A stretch of DNA of 64,000 nt from CAYVVT01 sp964454335 (GCA_964454335.1 CAYVVT010000017.1:1-64000); one strand, 5' to 3'; shown: positions 53,496 to 61,914, numbered from the stretch's first letter. The notes: generated by a model not told the origin, from the sequence alone. A program made the numbers and translations.

Positions 53496-54512
53496 ATGAA
53501 GCGATCGATTCACTGGTTGCTGGTACTCTCCATTGCCCTTTTCGGATTCATTGCCTGTGAGGATGATCCCGAAGAGCAGGAGACACCGGAAGCAGCGTTG
53601 GCCCTGTATGTCCTGAATGCCATCGGTGTCAGCCTCTCACAGGTTGATCTCGAGACCAACGCCGTAACGAACGATGTGGCCGTCCTGGGACAGTGGCCCA
53701 ACCAGGTGACCTTCCACGACGGCAAGGTCTACGTGGTGAACTCGGGTACGAACAACATTATGATCTTCGACCCGGACAACAACTTCACGGCCGAAACACC
53801 CATTGCGCTGGGTGATGGTAACAATCCCATGAACATGGTCTTCTATGACGAGACAACGGCCTATGTATCCTGCTCGGTCTCCGGCAAGGTCCTTAAGGTC
53901 AATCTGACCACAAAGGCTGTTGACATGGAGATCACCGCCGGTACGGGTACTACAGGTATTACCATCGCGGATGGGAAGATCTATGCCACCAACTCCGGTT
54001 TCAATCCCGACTACACCTATTCGCAGGGAACTGTCACCGTGATCAATGGTGCTACAGGTGCCGTGGTGACCACAGTTGATGTCTCTACTAATCCACAGGC
54101 TGCGGCAACAGATCCCGATGGCTTGGTTCACGTAGTTTCTACTGGTGATTGGTGGTCAGTCTTCGGTGTGGTGAGCGTCATCGATCCTGCCACGGATACT
54201 GTCGTTGAGACTATCAGTACTGCAGGAACCCCGGGAAGCATCGCTATCTCAGAATCGGATGAGATGGCCTACCTGGGTGTATGGGGTATGGGCCTGTTGT
54301 CCTATAACTGGGCCACTTACACCATGGTGAACGATACCAGTGACTATTTCTGGGGCGCTGGTGGCTCCGGTGTCACGGTGGATACAGAAGGAAACGTCTT
54401 CCTTTCGATCTGGGATGACGACCAGGTACTTAAGCTCGGTGCTGATGAGAGTGTACTGCAGACCTACGATGTAGGTGACAGCCCCTCATCACTTGCGCTG
54501 CGCATTGAGTAA
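53496..54512 (+). CDS. YncE-like beta-propeller lipoprotein (BtuG-like)
   Basis: A 338-residue lipoprotein. The signal peptide ends at GFIAC/ED (cysteine near 21), and an acidic stretch EDDPEEQETPEA, of the kind that sends lipoproteins to the cell surface in Bacteroidetes, follows at once. The rest is a series of about seven propeller blades with YncE-type strands (ALYVLNAIGVSLSQVDLETN, GKVYVVNSGTNNIMIFDPD, GKIYATNSGFNPDYTYSQGT). Bacteroides BtuG is a surface propeller of this kind that binds B12 tightly beside BtuB. AGGAGG lies six bases before the ATG. The position after two BtuB-like receptors makes a BtuG role likely but unproved. Confidence 0.8.
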   Translation: MKRSIHWLLVLSIALFGFIACEDDPEEQETPEAALALYVLNAIGVSLSQVDLETNAVTNDVAVLGQWPNQVTFHDGKVYVVNSGTNNIMIFDPDNNFTAETPIALGDGNNPMNMVFYDETTAYVSCSVSGKVLKVNLTTKAVDMEITAGTGTTGITIADGKIYATNSGFNPDYTYSQGTVTVINGATGAVVTTVDVSTNPQAAATDPDGLVHVVSTGDWWSVFGVVSVIDPATDTVVETISTAGTPGSIAISESDEMAYLGVWGMGLLSYNWATYTMVNDTSDYFWGAGGSGVTVDTEGNVFLSIWDDDQVLKLGADESVLQTYDVGDSPSSLALRIE

Positions 54513-54522
54513 ACAATAAAAA

Positions 54523-54600
54523 TAACCTGCTGATTGGCAGGCTAACATGGAATGAAACCCGGGTTGGTGCCGTTGAGGTGCCATCCCGGGGATCATGCGC
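54523..54600 (+). promoter_or_regulatory. Structured leader upstream of the SAH hydrolase gene
   Basis: A small hairpin (CCTGC/GCAGG, 54526-54541) is followed by a long, nearly complete stem: CCCGGG (54558-54563), GGTGCC (54566-54571), loop GTTGA, GGTGCC (54577-54582, pairing with two G-U pairs) and CCCGGG (54585-54590). A GCCACC run a little further on could pair with the GGTGCC arms instead, so two folds are possible. It sits directly before a methyl-cycle gene, where SAH or SAM sensing would fit, but it does not match the SAH riboswitch consensus I know. Confidence 0.4.
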
Positions 54601-54658
54601 GCCACCGGCAGTTTTGGACCGGAAGAAAATCCATTTGTATTGATCTGAGGGATTCGGA

Positions 54659-55882
54659 ATGGGACAAGATTACATCATTGAAGACATTGCTCTGGCTGCC
54701 AGTGGTCACGAGAAGATCGCCTGGGCTGGACGCTGGATGGGAGTGTTGAACCGTCTGGAGAGACGTTTCGCAGCAGAGGGGACATTCCAGGGGAAAAAGG
54801 TGGCCATCTGTATCCACCTGGAGGCCAAGACCGCCTACCTGGCCGAGGTCATTCAGAGTCTGGGAGCTGAGGTGTGGATCACCAGCAGCAATCCCACATC
54901 GGTGAAGGACGATGTCTGCGCCGCACTGGCCGAGCAGGGCATTCATGTCTTTGCCCGGCATGACGCTACAGAGGCGGAGTACGAGTCCTACCTGGCAGCC
55001 ATTACCGCCTGCAAACCTCATACGATCGTCGATGACGGCGGGGACGTCTGCGACTATCTGGGTGAACATCCCGAATTTGCAGCGGATCTCATGGGTATCT
55101 GTGAGGAAACCACCACCGGTGTCAAACGCATGCAGGCCAAGCACGCCAGAGGTGAGATGGATTTTCCGGCACTGGCCATCAATGACGCACAATCGAAGTA
55201 CCTCTTTGACAACCGGCACGGCACGGGTCAATCGACGTGGTCGGCCATCATGAATCTCACGAATCTCAATGTCGTAGGTAAAACGGTAGTGGTTATCGGT
55301 TACGGCTGGGTTGGGCGCGGTGTCGCCCGCCGGGCCTCAGGACTGGGCGCCGAGGTCATCGTCACGGAGATCGATCCCTGGAAAGCCTGGGAAGCCCGCA
55401 TGGAAGGTTTCCGTGTCATGCCTCTCATGGATGCTTCTCCCCAGGGCGATTATTTCGTCACCTGTACCGGAGAAGAGAGAGTGATCCGCGAGGAACACCT
55501 GCAGGCCATGAAAGATGGCGCCTTCCTGTCCAATGCCGGTCATTTCGGCTACGAGATCGATATACCGGTTCTGCAGGAGATGGCCGTCTCACGGATGGTG
55601 GAACGCAGCAAGGTGGAACGCTTCGAACTGAGTGACGGTCGTGGCCTCTATCTGCTTGCTGACGGCGATATCATCAATATCGCCGGGGGACTTGGTCATC
55701 CTGTGGAGATCATGGATATGAGCTTTTCGCTGCAGCTGGCCACAATGCATTATGTGTTGAGCACACCGGATCTGAAACCGGGTGTACATCCCGTTCCTCG
55801 TCGTATAGACGAGCTGGTGGTGAGAGAGAAGATGGCAGTGGAGGGATTCAGTATCGATGATGATCTACGGGAAGTGAGTTGA
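54659..55882 (+). CDS. ahcY: S-adenosylhomocysteine hydrolase (short form)
   Basis: A 407-residue SAH hydrolase of the shorter, archaeal-like type. Motifs are CIHLEAKTAYLAEVI, IVDDGGDVC, EETTTGV, INDAQSKYLFDNRHGTGQS (with the catalytic Lys and Asp-Asn), the NAD-binding GYGWVGRGVARRASGLGA and SNAGHFGYEID. It splits S-adenosylhomocysteine (or, in some short forms, the inosyl analogue) into homocysteine and the nucleoside. Homocysteine feeds B12-dependent methionine synthase, giving a metabolic link with the corrinoid genes before it. GAGG lies eight bases before the ATG. The next gene, a nucleoside transporter, starts three bases after the stop. Confidence 0.93.
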   Translation: MGQDYIIEDIALAASGHEKIAWAGRWMGVLNRLERRFAAEGTFQGKKVAICIHLEAKTAYLAEVIQSLGAEVWITSSNPTSVKDDVCAALAEQGIHVFARHDATEAEYESYLAAITACKPHTIVDDGGDVCDYLGEHPEFAADLMGICEETTTGVKRMQAKHARGEMDFPALAINDAQSKYLFDNRHGTGQSTWSAIMNLTNLNVVGKTVVVIGYGWVGRGVARRASGLGAEVIVTEIDPWKAWEARMEGFRVMPLMDASPQGDYFVTCTGEERVIREEHLQAMKDGAFLSNAGHFGYEIDIPVLQEMAVSRMVERSKVERFELSDGRGLYLLADGDIINIAGGLGHPVEIMDMSFSLQLATMHYVLSTPDLKPGVHPVPRRIDELVVREKMAVEGFSIDDDLREVS

Positions 55883-55884
55883 GT

Positions 55885-57189
55885 ATGCAGTATTTTGTCA
55901 ACATCATCGGGATCTTCCTGCTGCTGGGGATTGCCTGGGGCCTTTCCCGTGACCGCCGGAGGATCAACTGGAACGTGCTGGGCTGGGGTCTTGGTCTGCA
56001 GTTGATCTTTGCCACCTTCGTCTTCATCGTTCCCATCGGCTCTCGCTTCTTCTTACTCATCAATGATCTGGTGCTGGCAGTGCTGGACAGCGCCTTTGCC
56101 GGTACCTATTTCGTCTTTGGCAGCCTGGCAGTGGGTCCGGGCGGTACTGGTCCGGGAGGTGAACCATCATTGGGCTTCATCCTCATCACCCAGGCCCTGC
56201 CCACCATCATCTTTTTCGCAGCCTTGATGGGTCTCCTTTACCACGTGGGTGTCATGAACTGGATCATCCAGGGATTTTCCTGGCTGTTCACCAGACTCAT
56301 GCGCATCAGCGGTGCAGAATCGCTGAGTGCATCTGCCAATATTTTCGTGGGCATTGAGGCCTCACTGGTGATCCGGCCGCATTTACAGAAAATGACCAGG
56401 TCCGAGCTAACCACCATTCTCACAGCGGGAATGGCCACCGTGGCCTCCAGTATGCTGGCGGTGTATGTCTTCATGCTCAGGGACCAGTTTCCCACGATTG
56501 CAGCGCATCTGGTATCGGCTTCCATCATGAATGCACCTGCTGCCATCATCATGTCCAAGCTGCTCTATCCGGAAAGTGAACAACCGGAAACCCTGGGACT
56601 GCATGTCAAACCCGAGTACGAGAAGGAACCTAATTTCATCGCAGCCATCATCGCCAGTGCCAATCAGGGTGTCAGACTCATCGTCGGTATCGTGACCCTG
56701 CTCATCGCCTTCCTGGGACTCGTGGCCCTGGCTGATAAGATCCTGCTGCTGTTGGGGAACCAGATCAACGCCCTGCTGGGTATCGGCGTGGACTGGACAC
56801 TGAAAGGACTGCTGGGTTATTTATTCTATCCTGTGACCCTGATGCTGGGCATACCCTTCCAGGATGCCGCCGTGGTGAGTAAGATCATCGGCAGCCGTGC
56901 CATCGTCACCGAAGTCACTGCATTCCAGAACCTGGCGGCAACACTGCAGGCTGGCACCGTGCTGCAGCCACGTACCATTGTGGTGACAACCTACGCATTG
57001 ACCGGTTTTGCGCATATCGCATCGCTGGCGATCTTCGTGGGTGGTATTGCCGCACTGGTTCCGGACCGGCTCAAGGACCTGTCCAGGCTCGGCTTCCGAG
57101 CCCTGCTGGCAGCCACCCTGGCCACACTTCTAACAGCTGCAGTGGCCGGACTGTTCTATAATCCGAATTCCATACTCCTCAACTTGTGA
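55885..57189 (+). CDS. nupC: NupC/CNT-family nucleoside transporter
   Basis: A 434-residue concentrative nucleoside transporter. Membrane segments begin at about residue 5, and the family blocks FVFGSLAVGPGG, QALPTIIFFAALMGLLYHVG, FVGIEASLVIRP, MATVASSMLAVYV, SASIMNAPAAIIMSKLLYPE and a late EVTAFQNLA are all present. It imports nucleosides with sodium or protons. It is directly coupled to the SAH hydrolase gene, whose products include adenosine or inosine. I use the ATG at 55885 rather than a TTG two codons earlier that overlaps the previous stop. Confidence 0.94.
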   Translation: MQYFVNIIGIFLLLGIAWGLSRDRRRINWNVLGWGLGLQLIFATFVFIVPIGSRFFLLINDLVLAVLDSAFAGTYFVFGSLAVGPGGTGPGGEPSLGFILITQALPTIIFFAALMGLLYHVGVMNWIIQGFSWLFTRLMRISGAESLSASANIFVGIEASLVIRPHLQKMTRSELTTILTAGMATVASSMLAVYVFMLRDQFPTIAAHLVSASIMNAPAAIIMSKLLYPESEQPETLGLHVKPEYEKEPNFIAAIIASANQGVRLIVGIVTLLIAFLGLVALADKILLLLGNQINALLGIGVDWTLKGLLGYLFYPVTLMLGIPFQDAAVVSKIIGSRAIVTEVTAFQNLAATLQAGTVLQPRTIVVTTYALTGFAHIASLAIFVGGIAALVPDRLKDLSRLGFRALLAATLATLLTAAVAGLFYNPNSILLNL

Positions 57190-57207
57190 TAGGGGATCGA
57201 GGTAATC

Positions 57208-58149
57208 ATGAATAGCTATTCTGTTGGTCTGGTACTGCTGGCGGTTTTATCCGGGATCTGTCTGTCACTTATCGGAGTGGCCTTTCGCCTGGGACAGAAC
57301 CGCGGTGTGATCCCACTGCACATCTCCATGTGCATGGGGCTTGCCGGGGCACTGTTCTTTGGTGTGCAAATGGATTGGAGTGACCTGGGTGCCTTACCGG
57401 TCTTCGTGTGGATCATGGCCCTGCTCACCACGGCGGGTCAGATCGGTGCCATGCATCTGGTACGCATCTGTCTCGGCATGGGTCCGCTGTCGCCATTGTG
57501 GTCAGCGATGAACCTGACCTTTCTCCCGGTGATCCTGTACTCCGCCTTCGTTTTCTCCGAGAAGATCACCTTTTTCGGCTGGACGGCGCTACTGGCGGCA
57601 GTTGTCTGTGTCTTCTTCGCGTCACAGACAGGCAGTGAAGCACCACCCGCCGATGAGGAAGGGCGCAAACGCAGCCTGAGGATCAAATTGACTTACGGTT
57701 CGCTGTTGTTCCTGGTCCTGGTAGGCAACAGCCTGGTGTTTATCGTGCTGAAGGATCTGGGTACCAGGATCGTAGGCAACGGCATCGAGACCAGTTATCT
57801 GGGCGCCTATCTGGCACCCATCTATTTCCTCATGTACATCAGCCTGGCACTTTTTTCAGGGCTGACCGCCTGGATACAGAAAGCAGTTCCTGACAAGGTC
57901 ACAGACCTGGTCTGGCTGGGATTGCTGGCCGCCGGCGGTTCCATTTCCGGTCTGCTGCTGATCAATGCCAGTATGGCGCTGCCTGCCGGTATCCTGTTCA
58001 CCATCAACGGCATGATCACCATTCTGGGTGGTGTCATCGCCTCAGTACTGTTCTTTGCAGAGCCTATGAAACCGGTCTGGTTCGGAACGGTCGGTTTTGG
58101 ACTTCTGGCGGTGCTGCTGGCCAACATGGATAAGATCCTGGGTGGATGA
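57208..58149 (+). CDS. DMT/EamA-like membrane transporter
   Basis: A 313-residue protein with about ten membrane helices in two halves (for example VLLAVLSGICLSLIGVAFRL, GLLAAGGSISGLLLINASMA and a final FGLLAVLLANMDK). The ten-helix plan, the charged stretch between halves (ADEEGRKRSLRIK) and the final INGMITILGGVIASVLFFAEP block fit the drug/metabolite transporter superfamily. The substrate is unknown; purines or nucleosides are suggested only by the neighbouring NupC. It is read in the same direction 18 bases after nupC, with GAGG near the ATG. Confidence 0.82.
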   Translation: MNSYSVGLVLLAVLSGICLSLIGVAFRLGQNRGVIPLHISMCMGLAGALFFGVQMDWSDLGALPVFVWIMALLTTAGQIGAMHLVRICLGMGPLSPLWSAMNLTFLPVILYSAFVFSEKITFFGWTALLAAVVCVFFASQTGSEAPPADEEGRKRSLRIKLTYGSLLFLVLVGNSLVFIVLKDLGTRIVGNGIETSYLGAYLAPIYFLMYISLALFSGLTAWIQKAVPDKVTDLVWLGLLAAGGSISGLLLINASMALPAGILFTINGMITILGGVIASVLFFAEPMKPVWFGTVGFGLLAVLLANMDKILGG

Positions 58150-58178
58150 TCGCTGGATCCCCACCGAGGGAGGATGAT

Positions 58179-59558
58179 ATGTACAATAATTATCACGGCA
58201 GACGATCATGCGGGAAGACATTCTGCATAATGGTGATATTACTGATAGTACTTTCAGGTTGTGAGACCAAGCCGGAACCCCTCACCATCGCCATCATGGG
58301 GGACCAGACAGGCAGCTATGATCTGGCTGCCTCCTATGATGTCATGCAGCGGGCGGCCGCACGTATGAAGGCCCATGCTCCTGACCTGGTGCTTCACGTT
58401 GGGGACATGACTGAAAGCCGAGTCGGTGAAGATGAGCTATACCGAGCCGATTTTCAGCGAGCTACGGAAATCATGCGCAGCGTGGGCGTGCCCTGGTTCC
58501 TGGTGGCCGGTGATCATGATGTCAATCCACAACGATTCGAACCTGCCTCCACAGACCGGTCGCACGAAGCCCGATTTCTGGAATTGTGCCGGGACATCGG
58601 TCTGCCCATGCAGGATAAGCTTTATTATTCGATTGATTTCAACGACTATCATCTGGTATTTCTCTATTCCATTGAGAACCTGCATACCGATCCACGCTGG
58701 GGTTCCATCTTTCTTAATGGGATCTCTGATGCTCAATTGTCCTGGCTCAGCACCGATCTTGAAACCCATGCGGACAGCAAAGGCATCATCGTGGTCACCC
58801 ATCATCCACACTGGTATGCCTGGTCCAACTGGTATCCGGTTCACACGGTGCTGCGCAAACATCCGGTGGCAGCCGTCATTGCCGGTCATTACCACTATGA
58901 CCAGGACGGTGGCGAGATCGATGGTATCCGCTACCTGGTCATGGGAGCTACCGGCGGCGCCATCAAGAACGCAGATCCAGAATCAGGTGGCTCTCAACAG
59001 TATGGATTGATCACCCTGGCAGGAAGTGAGATCCTGCAATACGAACTGCATGAGGTCTACAGCGATTCCATCCTGGAGATCACTCCCCGACGATCCATGG
59101 ATCGTATCCAGGCGCTGTCCACCGTGATGAGCAATATCTACAATGATGAGGCCTTCCTATGGTCGGGTGATAGTCTCTTTACCCAGGATAAATCCGAAAT
59201 CCGTCAACCGGCTCAGTCAGTGACCCTGGAATCCCCGGCCAATCCCATAGATCTGCCAATCGATCTCAGGATCAGTTCGATGAATGAATTGCTCCTGAGC
59301 CCGCGATGGGTGAGGAGTGATGGTGGTACTGACGGAAGTACAGAAATGACTCTGGATCCAGGTGAGCGGATCGGCTGGGCTAATTATTCCAGCACTGGGC
59401 ACTGGTTTACTCCGCCACCCCTTTGGCGGGCAGACCTGGCCGGTGGAATTTCAGAGGCTGACAGTGTTCCAATTATCGGGGTGGATATACGGATGTCCTT
59501 CACCGACATCCGATCCCGTTGGATCATGGCGCAGGTCATGTTCCCGGTGAAGCAGTAG
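58179..59558 (+). CDS. Calcineurin-like metallophosphoesterase lipoprotein
   Basis: A 459-residue lipoprotein. The signal peptide ends at IVLSGC/ET (cysteine near 28). The phosphoesterase domain (about 35-290) has AIMGDQTGSYD, LHVGDMTES, VAGDHDVN, VVTHHPHWY and AGHYHYDQDG. The first metal motif is GDQ instead of the usual D-x-H, so the metal site may be altered. The C-terminal about 170 residues are beta-rich and unassigned. It is probably an envelope enzyme; nucleotide or phospholipid substrates are possible. GGGAGG precedes the ATG at 58179, which gives a normal signal peptide. Confidence 0.83.
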   Translation: MYNNYHGRRSCGKTFCIMVILLIVLSGCETKPEPLTIAIMGDQTGSYDLAASYDVMQRAAARMKAHAPDLVLHVGDMTESRVGEDELYRADFQRATEIMRSVGVPWFLVAGDHDVNPQRFEPASTDRSHEARFLELCRDIGLPMQDKLYYSIDFNDYHLVFLYSIENLHTDPRWGSIFLNGISDAQLSWLSTDLETHADSKGIIVVTHHPHWYAWSNWYPVHTVLRKHPVAAVIAGHYHYDQDGGEIDGIRYLVMGATGGAIKNADPESGGSQQYGLITLAGSEILQYELHEVYSDSILEITPRRSMDRIQALSTVMSNIYNDEAFLWSGDSLFTQDKSEIRQPAQSVTLESPANPIDLPIDLRISSMNELLLSPRWVRSDGGTDGSTEMTLDPGERIGWANYSSTGHWFTPPPLWRADLAGGISEADSVPIIGVDIRMSFTDIRSRWIMAQVMFPVKQ

Positions 59559-59595
59559 GATCGATCAATTATGAATTGTGTGGGGACGCCCTGTA

Positions 59596-60351
59596 GTGAA
59601 TAAGAAGCGCAGCAGACTTGAAAATACAGAATTCAACCGCAATGGCGTTATTCCATTGTATTACCAGCTGCAGGAGGCCATCTCCGACTGGATTGCAGAT
59701 GGCATTTTCAAGCCGCATGACCGCTTGCCGTCTGAGAACGAGCTCCGTGACCAGTACGGGGTCAGCCGAAATACTGCCCAGAAAGCGCTCAAGGCCCTGG
59801 TTGACAAGGGCAGTGCCTACCGTGTCCAGGGCCGGGGGACATTCGTGGCCGACAGACCCATCACCTACAGCATCACCGCCAAGCTGAGCTTTTCCTCGGA
59901 GATCATCGGGCTCACCAAAGAGACCCGCAGCGTATTGACCTTCTCCCGGATCCAGAAAGCTTCAGTGCACATCGCCAGGATCCTGGAGATCGCTGAGGAT
60001 GAGGCGGTCACCACCATCCAGCGTGTTCGTTATGTAGACGAGATCCCCGCCGCTTTGATGACCTCCTATCTACCTGATCGGCTCGTACCGGGTCTATTGG
60101 ACATTCTGAAAGGGGGTAACTCACTCTTTCAGACGATCAAGACAGAATTCGGTCTGGAGGTGGTCTCCGGCCATGAGACCCTGCAGTCCGTACACGCCGA
60201 TGAGTACGAAGCCGGTCAATTGGGCATCCAGGAGGGGGACGCGGTCTTTCTGCTGGAGCGCGTCAGCAAGACAGCAGATGGCAGGGTCCTGGAATTGGCT
60301 CGGACTGTGTTGCGGGGAGATATCAGCAAGTTCTCGGTTGAACTCTCCTAG
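59596..60351 (+). CDS. GntR-family regulator with UTRA domain
   Basis: A 251-residue HutC-subfamily regulator. The GntR winged helix (about 15-80) reads GVIPLYYQLQEAISDWIADG, LPSENELRDQYGVSRNTAQK and GRGTFVADR. The UTRA ligand-binding domain follows, to the C-terminus, ending FLLERVSKTADGRVLELART and RGDISKFSVELS. UTRA domains sense small metabolites. It closes the 46-60 kb block and may control it, but no operator was identified. I use the GTG at 59596, which has GGGGA about ten bases upstream; a GTG six codons earlier is possible. Confidence 0.92.
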   Translation: MNKKRSRLENTEFNRNGVIPLYYQLQEAISDWIADGIFKPHDRLPSENELRDQYGVSRNTAQKALKALVDKGSAYRVQGRGTFVADRPITYSITAKLSFSSEIIGLTKETRSVLTFSRIQKASVHIARILEIAEDEAVTTIQRVRYVDEIPAALMTSYLPDRLVPGLLDILKGGNSLFQTIKTEFGLEVVSGHETLQSVHADEYEAGQLGIQEGDAVFLLERVSKTADGRVLELARTVLRGDISKFSVELS

Positions 60352-60578
60352 ACCATTCACTTTATCTTCACGATGCCCTTTTCATATCTCCTTGTTTGCA
60401 GCGCATACCTGTAAGCTGTGAGCACCTGATTGTCAGCACAAGATGACATCTGGGTAATTGAGTACATTTCGATCACTAATTCATAAGTGCATGAATAACA
60501 GTTGGATAAGCCCATTTTCAGCTTCCCGGTACAATAATTGCGCTAATCACATGTAGACTCAAAGGAGGATATAGGTCA

Positions 60579-60989
60579 GTGGGTAACCGATATCAAAAGA
60601 GTAACCGTGGGTCTACCATGGTTGAGTTCGCCATCCTGGTGGTTGTGATCAGCGCCTTTACCCTGATCATCCTGCCACTCCGGGCCAGCAGTCTCCATCG
60701 TCAGAAGATCGCCGAAGCAGACGCCTCACTGGCGTGTATCCGCACTCAGCTGAACGCCTATTACGGCGCCAACGGGAGCTATCCCATGCAGCTGCAGAAC
60801 GGTTATGTCATCGGAGCGTACTGGAATGATATGACTGACGGTGCACTGGAGGGACGTCACTTTGGTGATACTTCCTATGTCTATTATGGACACCCTAATG
60901 GGAAGATGTTCAAACTCACCTGTAGAAGTGTCGATTTCACCGGCTCGGATCGGATATTGGATGAATCGGGGACATATACTTTTGAGTAG
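60579..60989 (+). CDS. Orphan type IV prepilin with altered N-terminus
   Basis: A 136-residue prepilin paralogue far from the pilus operon. The leader ends in NRG, and the mature sequence would start STMVEFAILVVVISAFTLII. Glutamate is kept at position 5, but serine replaces the usual Phe1 and the helix lacks the normal proline/glycine pattern. The globular part (YVIGAYWNDMTDGALEGRHF, then YVYYGHPNGKMFKLTC) is clearly homologous to the prepilins at 247 and 1870. The start is GTG with AAAGGAGG ten bases upstream. It could be an alternative subunit or a decaying copy. Confidence 0.82.
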   Translation: MGNRYQKSNRGSTMVEFAILVVVISAFTLIILPLRASSLHRQKIAEADASLACIRTQLNAYYGANGSYPMQLQNGYVIGAYWNDMTDGALEGRHFGDTSYVYYGHPNGKMFKLTCRSVDFTGSDRILDESGTYTFE

Positions 60990-61098
60990 CTGGTCCACGA
61001 CATATCAAAGGATTTGAATTAAGCCCTGAAAACGGGTGAAAGCCCCCCAGTTTTTTTGTCCTCCAGTTTATCCCAGTATGAATAATTCCATTGGGTAG

Positions 61099-61158
61099 TC
61101 ATCCTGAGCTTGTCCCCGCCTGCCATGAAGCGGGCAGGGAAGGGTGACCTGCCTGTTG
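61099..61158. repeat. Palindromic repeat element (CCTGCC type), second copy
   Basis: TCATCCTGAGCTTG followed by CCTGCC (61119-61124) and GGCAGG (61133-61138), the same plan as at 39819-39857. The sequence after it, GGGTGACCTGCC, carries a further copy of the motif. Confidence 0.65.
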
Positions 61159-61200
61159 CGCGATCAGATGACGTCCCCGCAAGAGATCGGGATAAAATGA

Positions 61201-61914
61201 TCACAATCCAAGGAACTGAATGGATACCCCGCAAAGCAGGATGGTGAAACCTGCAATGGCGTGTGTGAACCGCTCCAGTTTCCTCGTGGGAACCAGACTG
61301 AGTCCGAACCTGGACATGAGTACGATCACCAGCATGGTGCCGATGGTAGCCAGGGCAAAGACCAGGGTCACCAGCAGGAGACCGGCGGTGCTACCGGAAG
61401 CGGCGGGGTACATGAGTAGCGGGACCAGGGATTCACAGGGGCCAAAAACAAAAATGATGAAGAGCGCCCAGGGGGAGAACAGTTTGCGTCCTTTGACCTG
61501 ATGGATGTGGCCATGGTCATCGTCATGGTGATGGAAATGTTCATGCTCGGTCCCACCTACATGCAGATGGTTATGGGTATGGGGCCGATTCTTGAACGCA
61601 TGACGGAGCCCCCAGAGCATGTACAACAGTCCGAATATCATGAGCAGCCAGGCGGCAATATCCCCACGGATCGATTCAAACATTTCCAGACGGGAAAGCG
61701 CCAAACCAAGCGAGATCCCGAGGAGACCCAGGACGATGGAACCAAGGACATGGCCGACACCGCACGCAACGGTGATGAGCGTGGTACGGGTGATGGACCA
61801 GCGTTTGGATCTTGACATCACGATGAAGGGGAGGTAGTGATCCGGTCCCAGCACTGTATGGATGAAACCGATTGAAGCTGCTGTGGCCAGAAGAGCTGTG
61901 AGATTTGTTTCCAT
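61201..61914 (-). CDS. NicO-family nickel/cobalt transporter-like protein
   Basis: A 237-residue inner-membrane protein with about six helices. The N-terminal helix holds HTVLGPDHYLPF, the HX4DH-type metal motif of nickel/cobalt transporters. A long cytoplasmic or periplasmic loop is packed with histidine (HTHNHLHVGGTEHEHFHHH, then DDDHGHIH), as in RcnA and other NicO/UreH-type proteins. It may move Ni or Co across the membrane, in or out. A link to the corrinoid locus 10 kb away is tempting because cobalt is the central metal, but there is no operon link. Confidence 0.85.
   Translation of the reverse strand: METNLTALLATAASIGFIHTVLGPDHYLPFIVMSRSKRWSITRTTLITVACGVGHVLGSIVLGLLGISLGLALSRLEMFESIRGDIAAWLLMIFGLLYMLWGLRHAFKNRPHTHNHLHVGGTEHEHFHHHDDDHGHIHQVKGRKLFSPWALFIIFVFGPCESLVPLLMYPAASGSTAGLLLVTLVFALATIGTMLVIVLMSRFGLSLVPTRKLERFTHAIAGFTILLCGVSIQFLGL

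Noticed and set aside
54553..54658. Known SAH riboswitch in front of ahcY
   Set aside because: The leader is structured but lacks the conserved core of the class as I know it, so I report only an unassigned structured leader.
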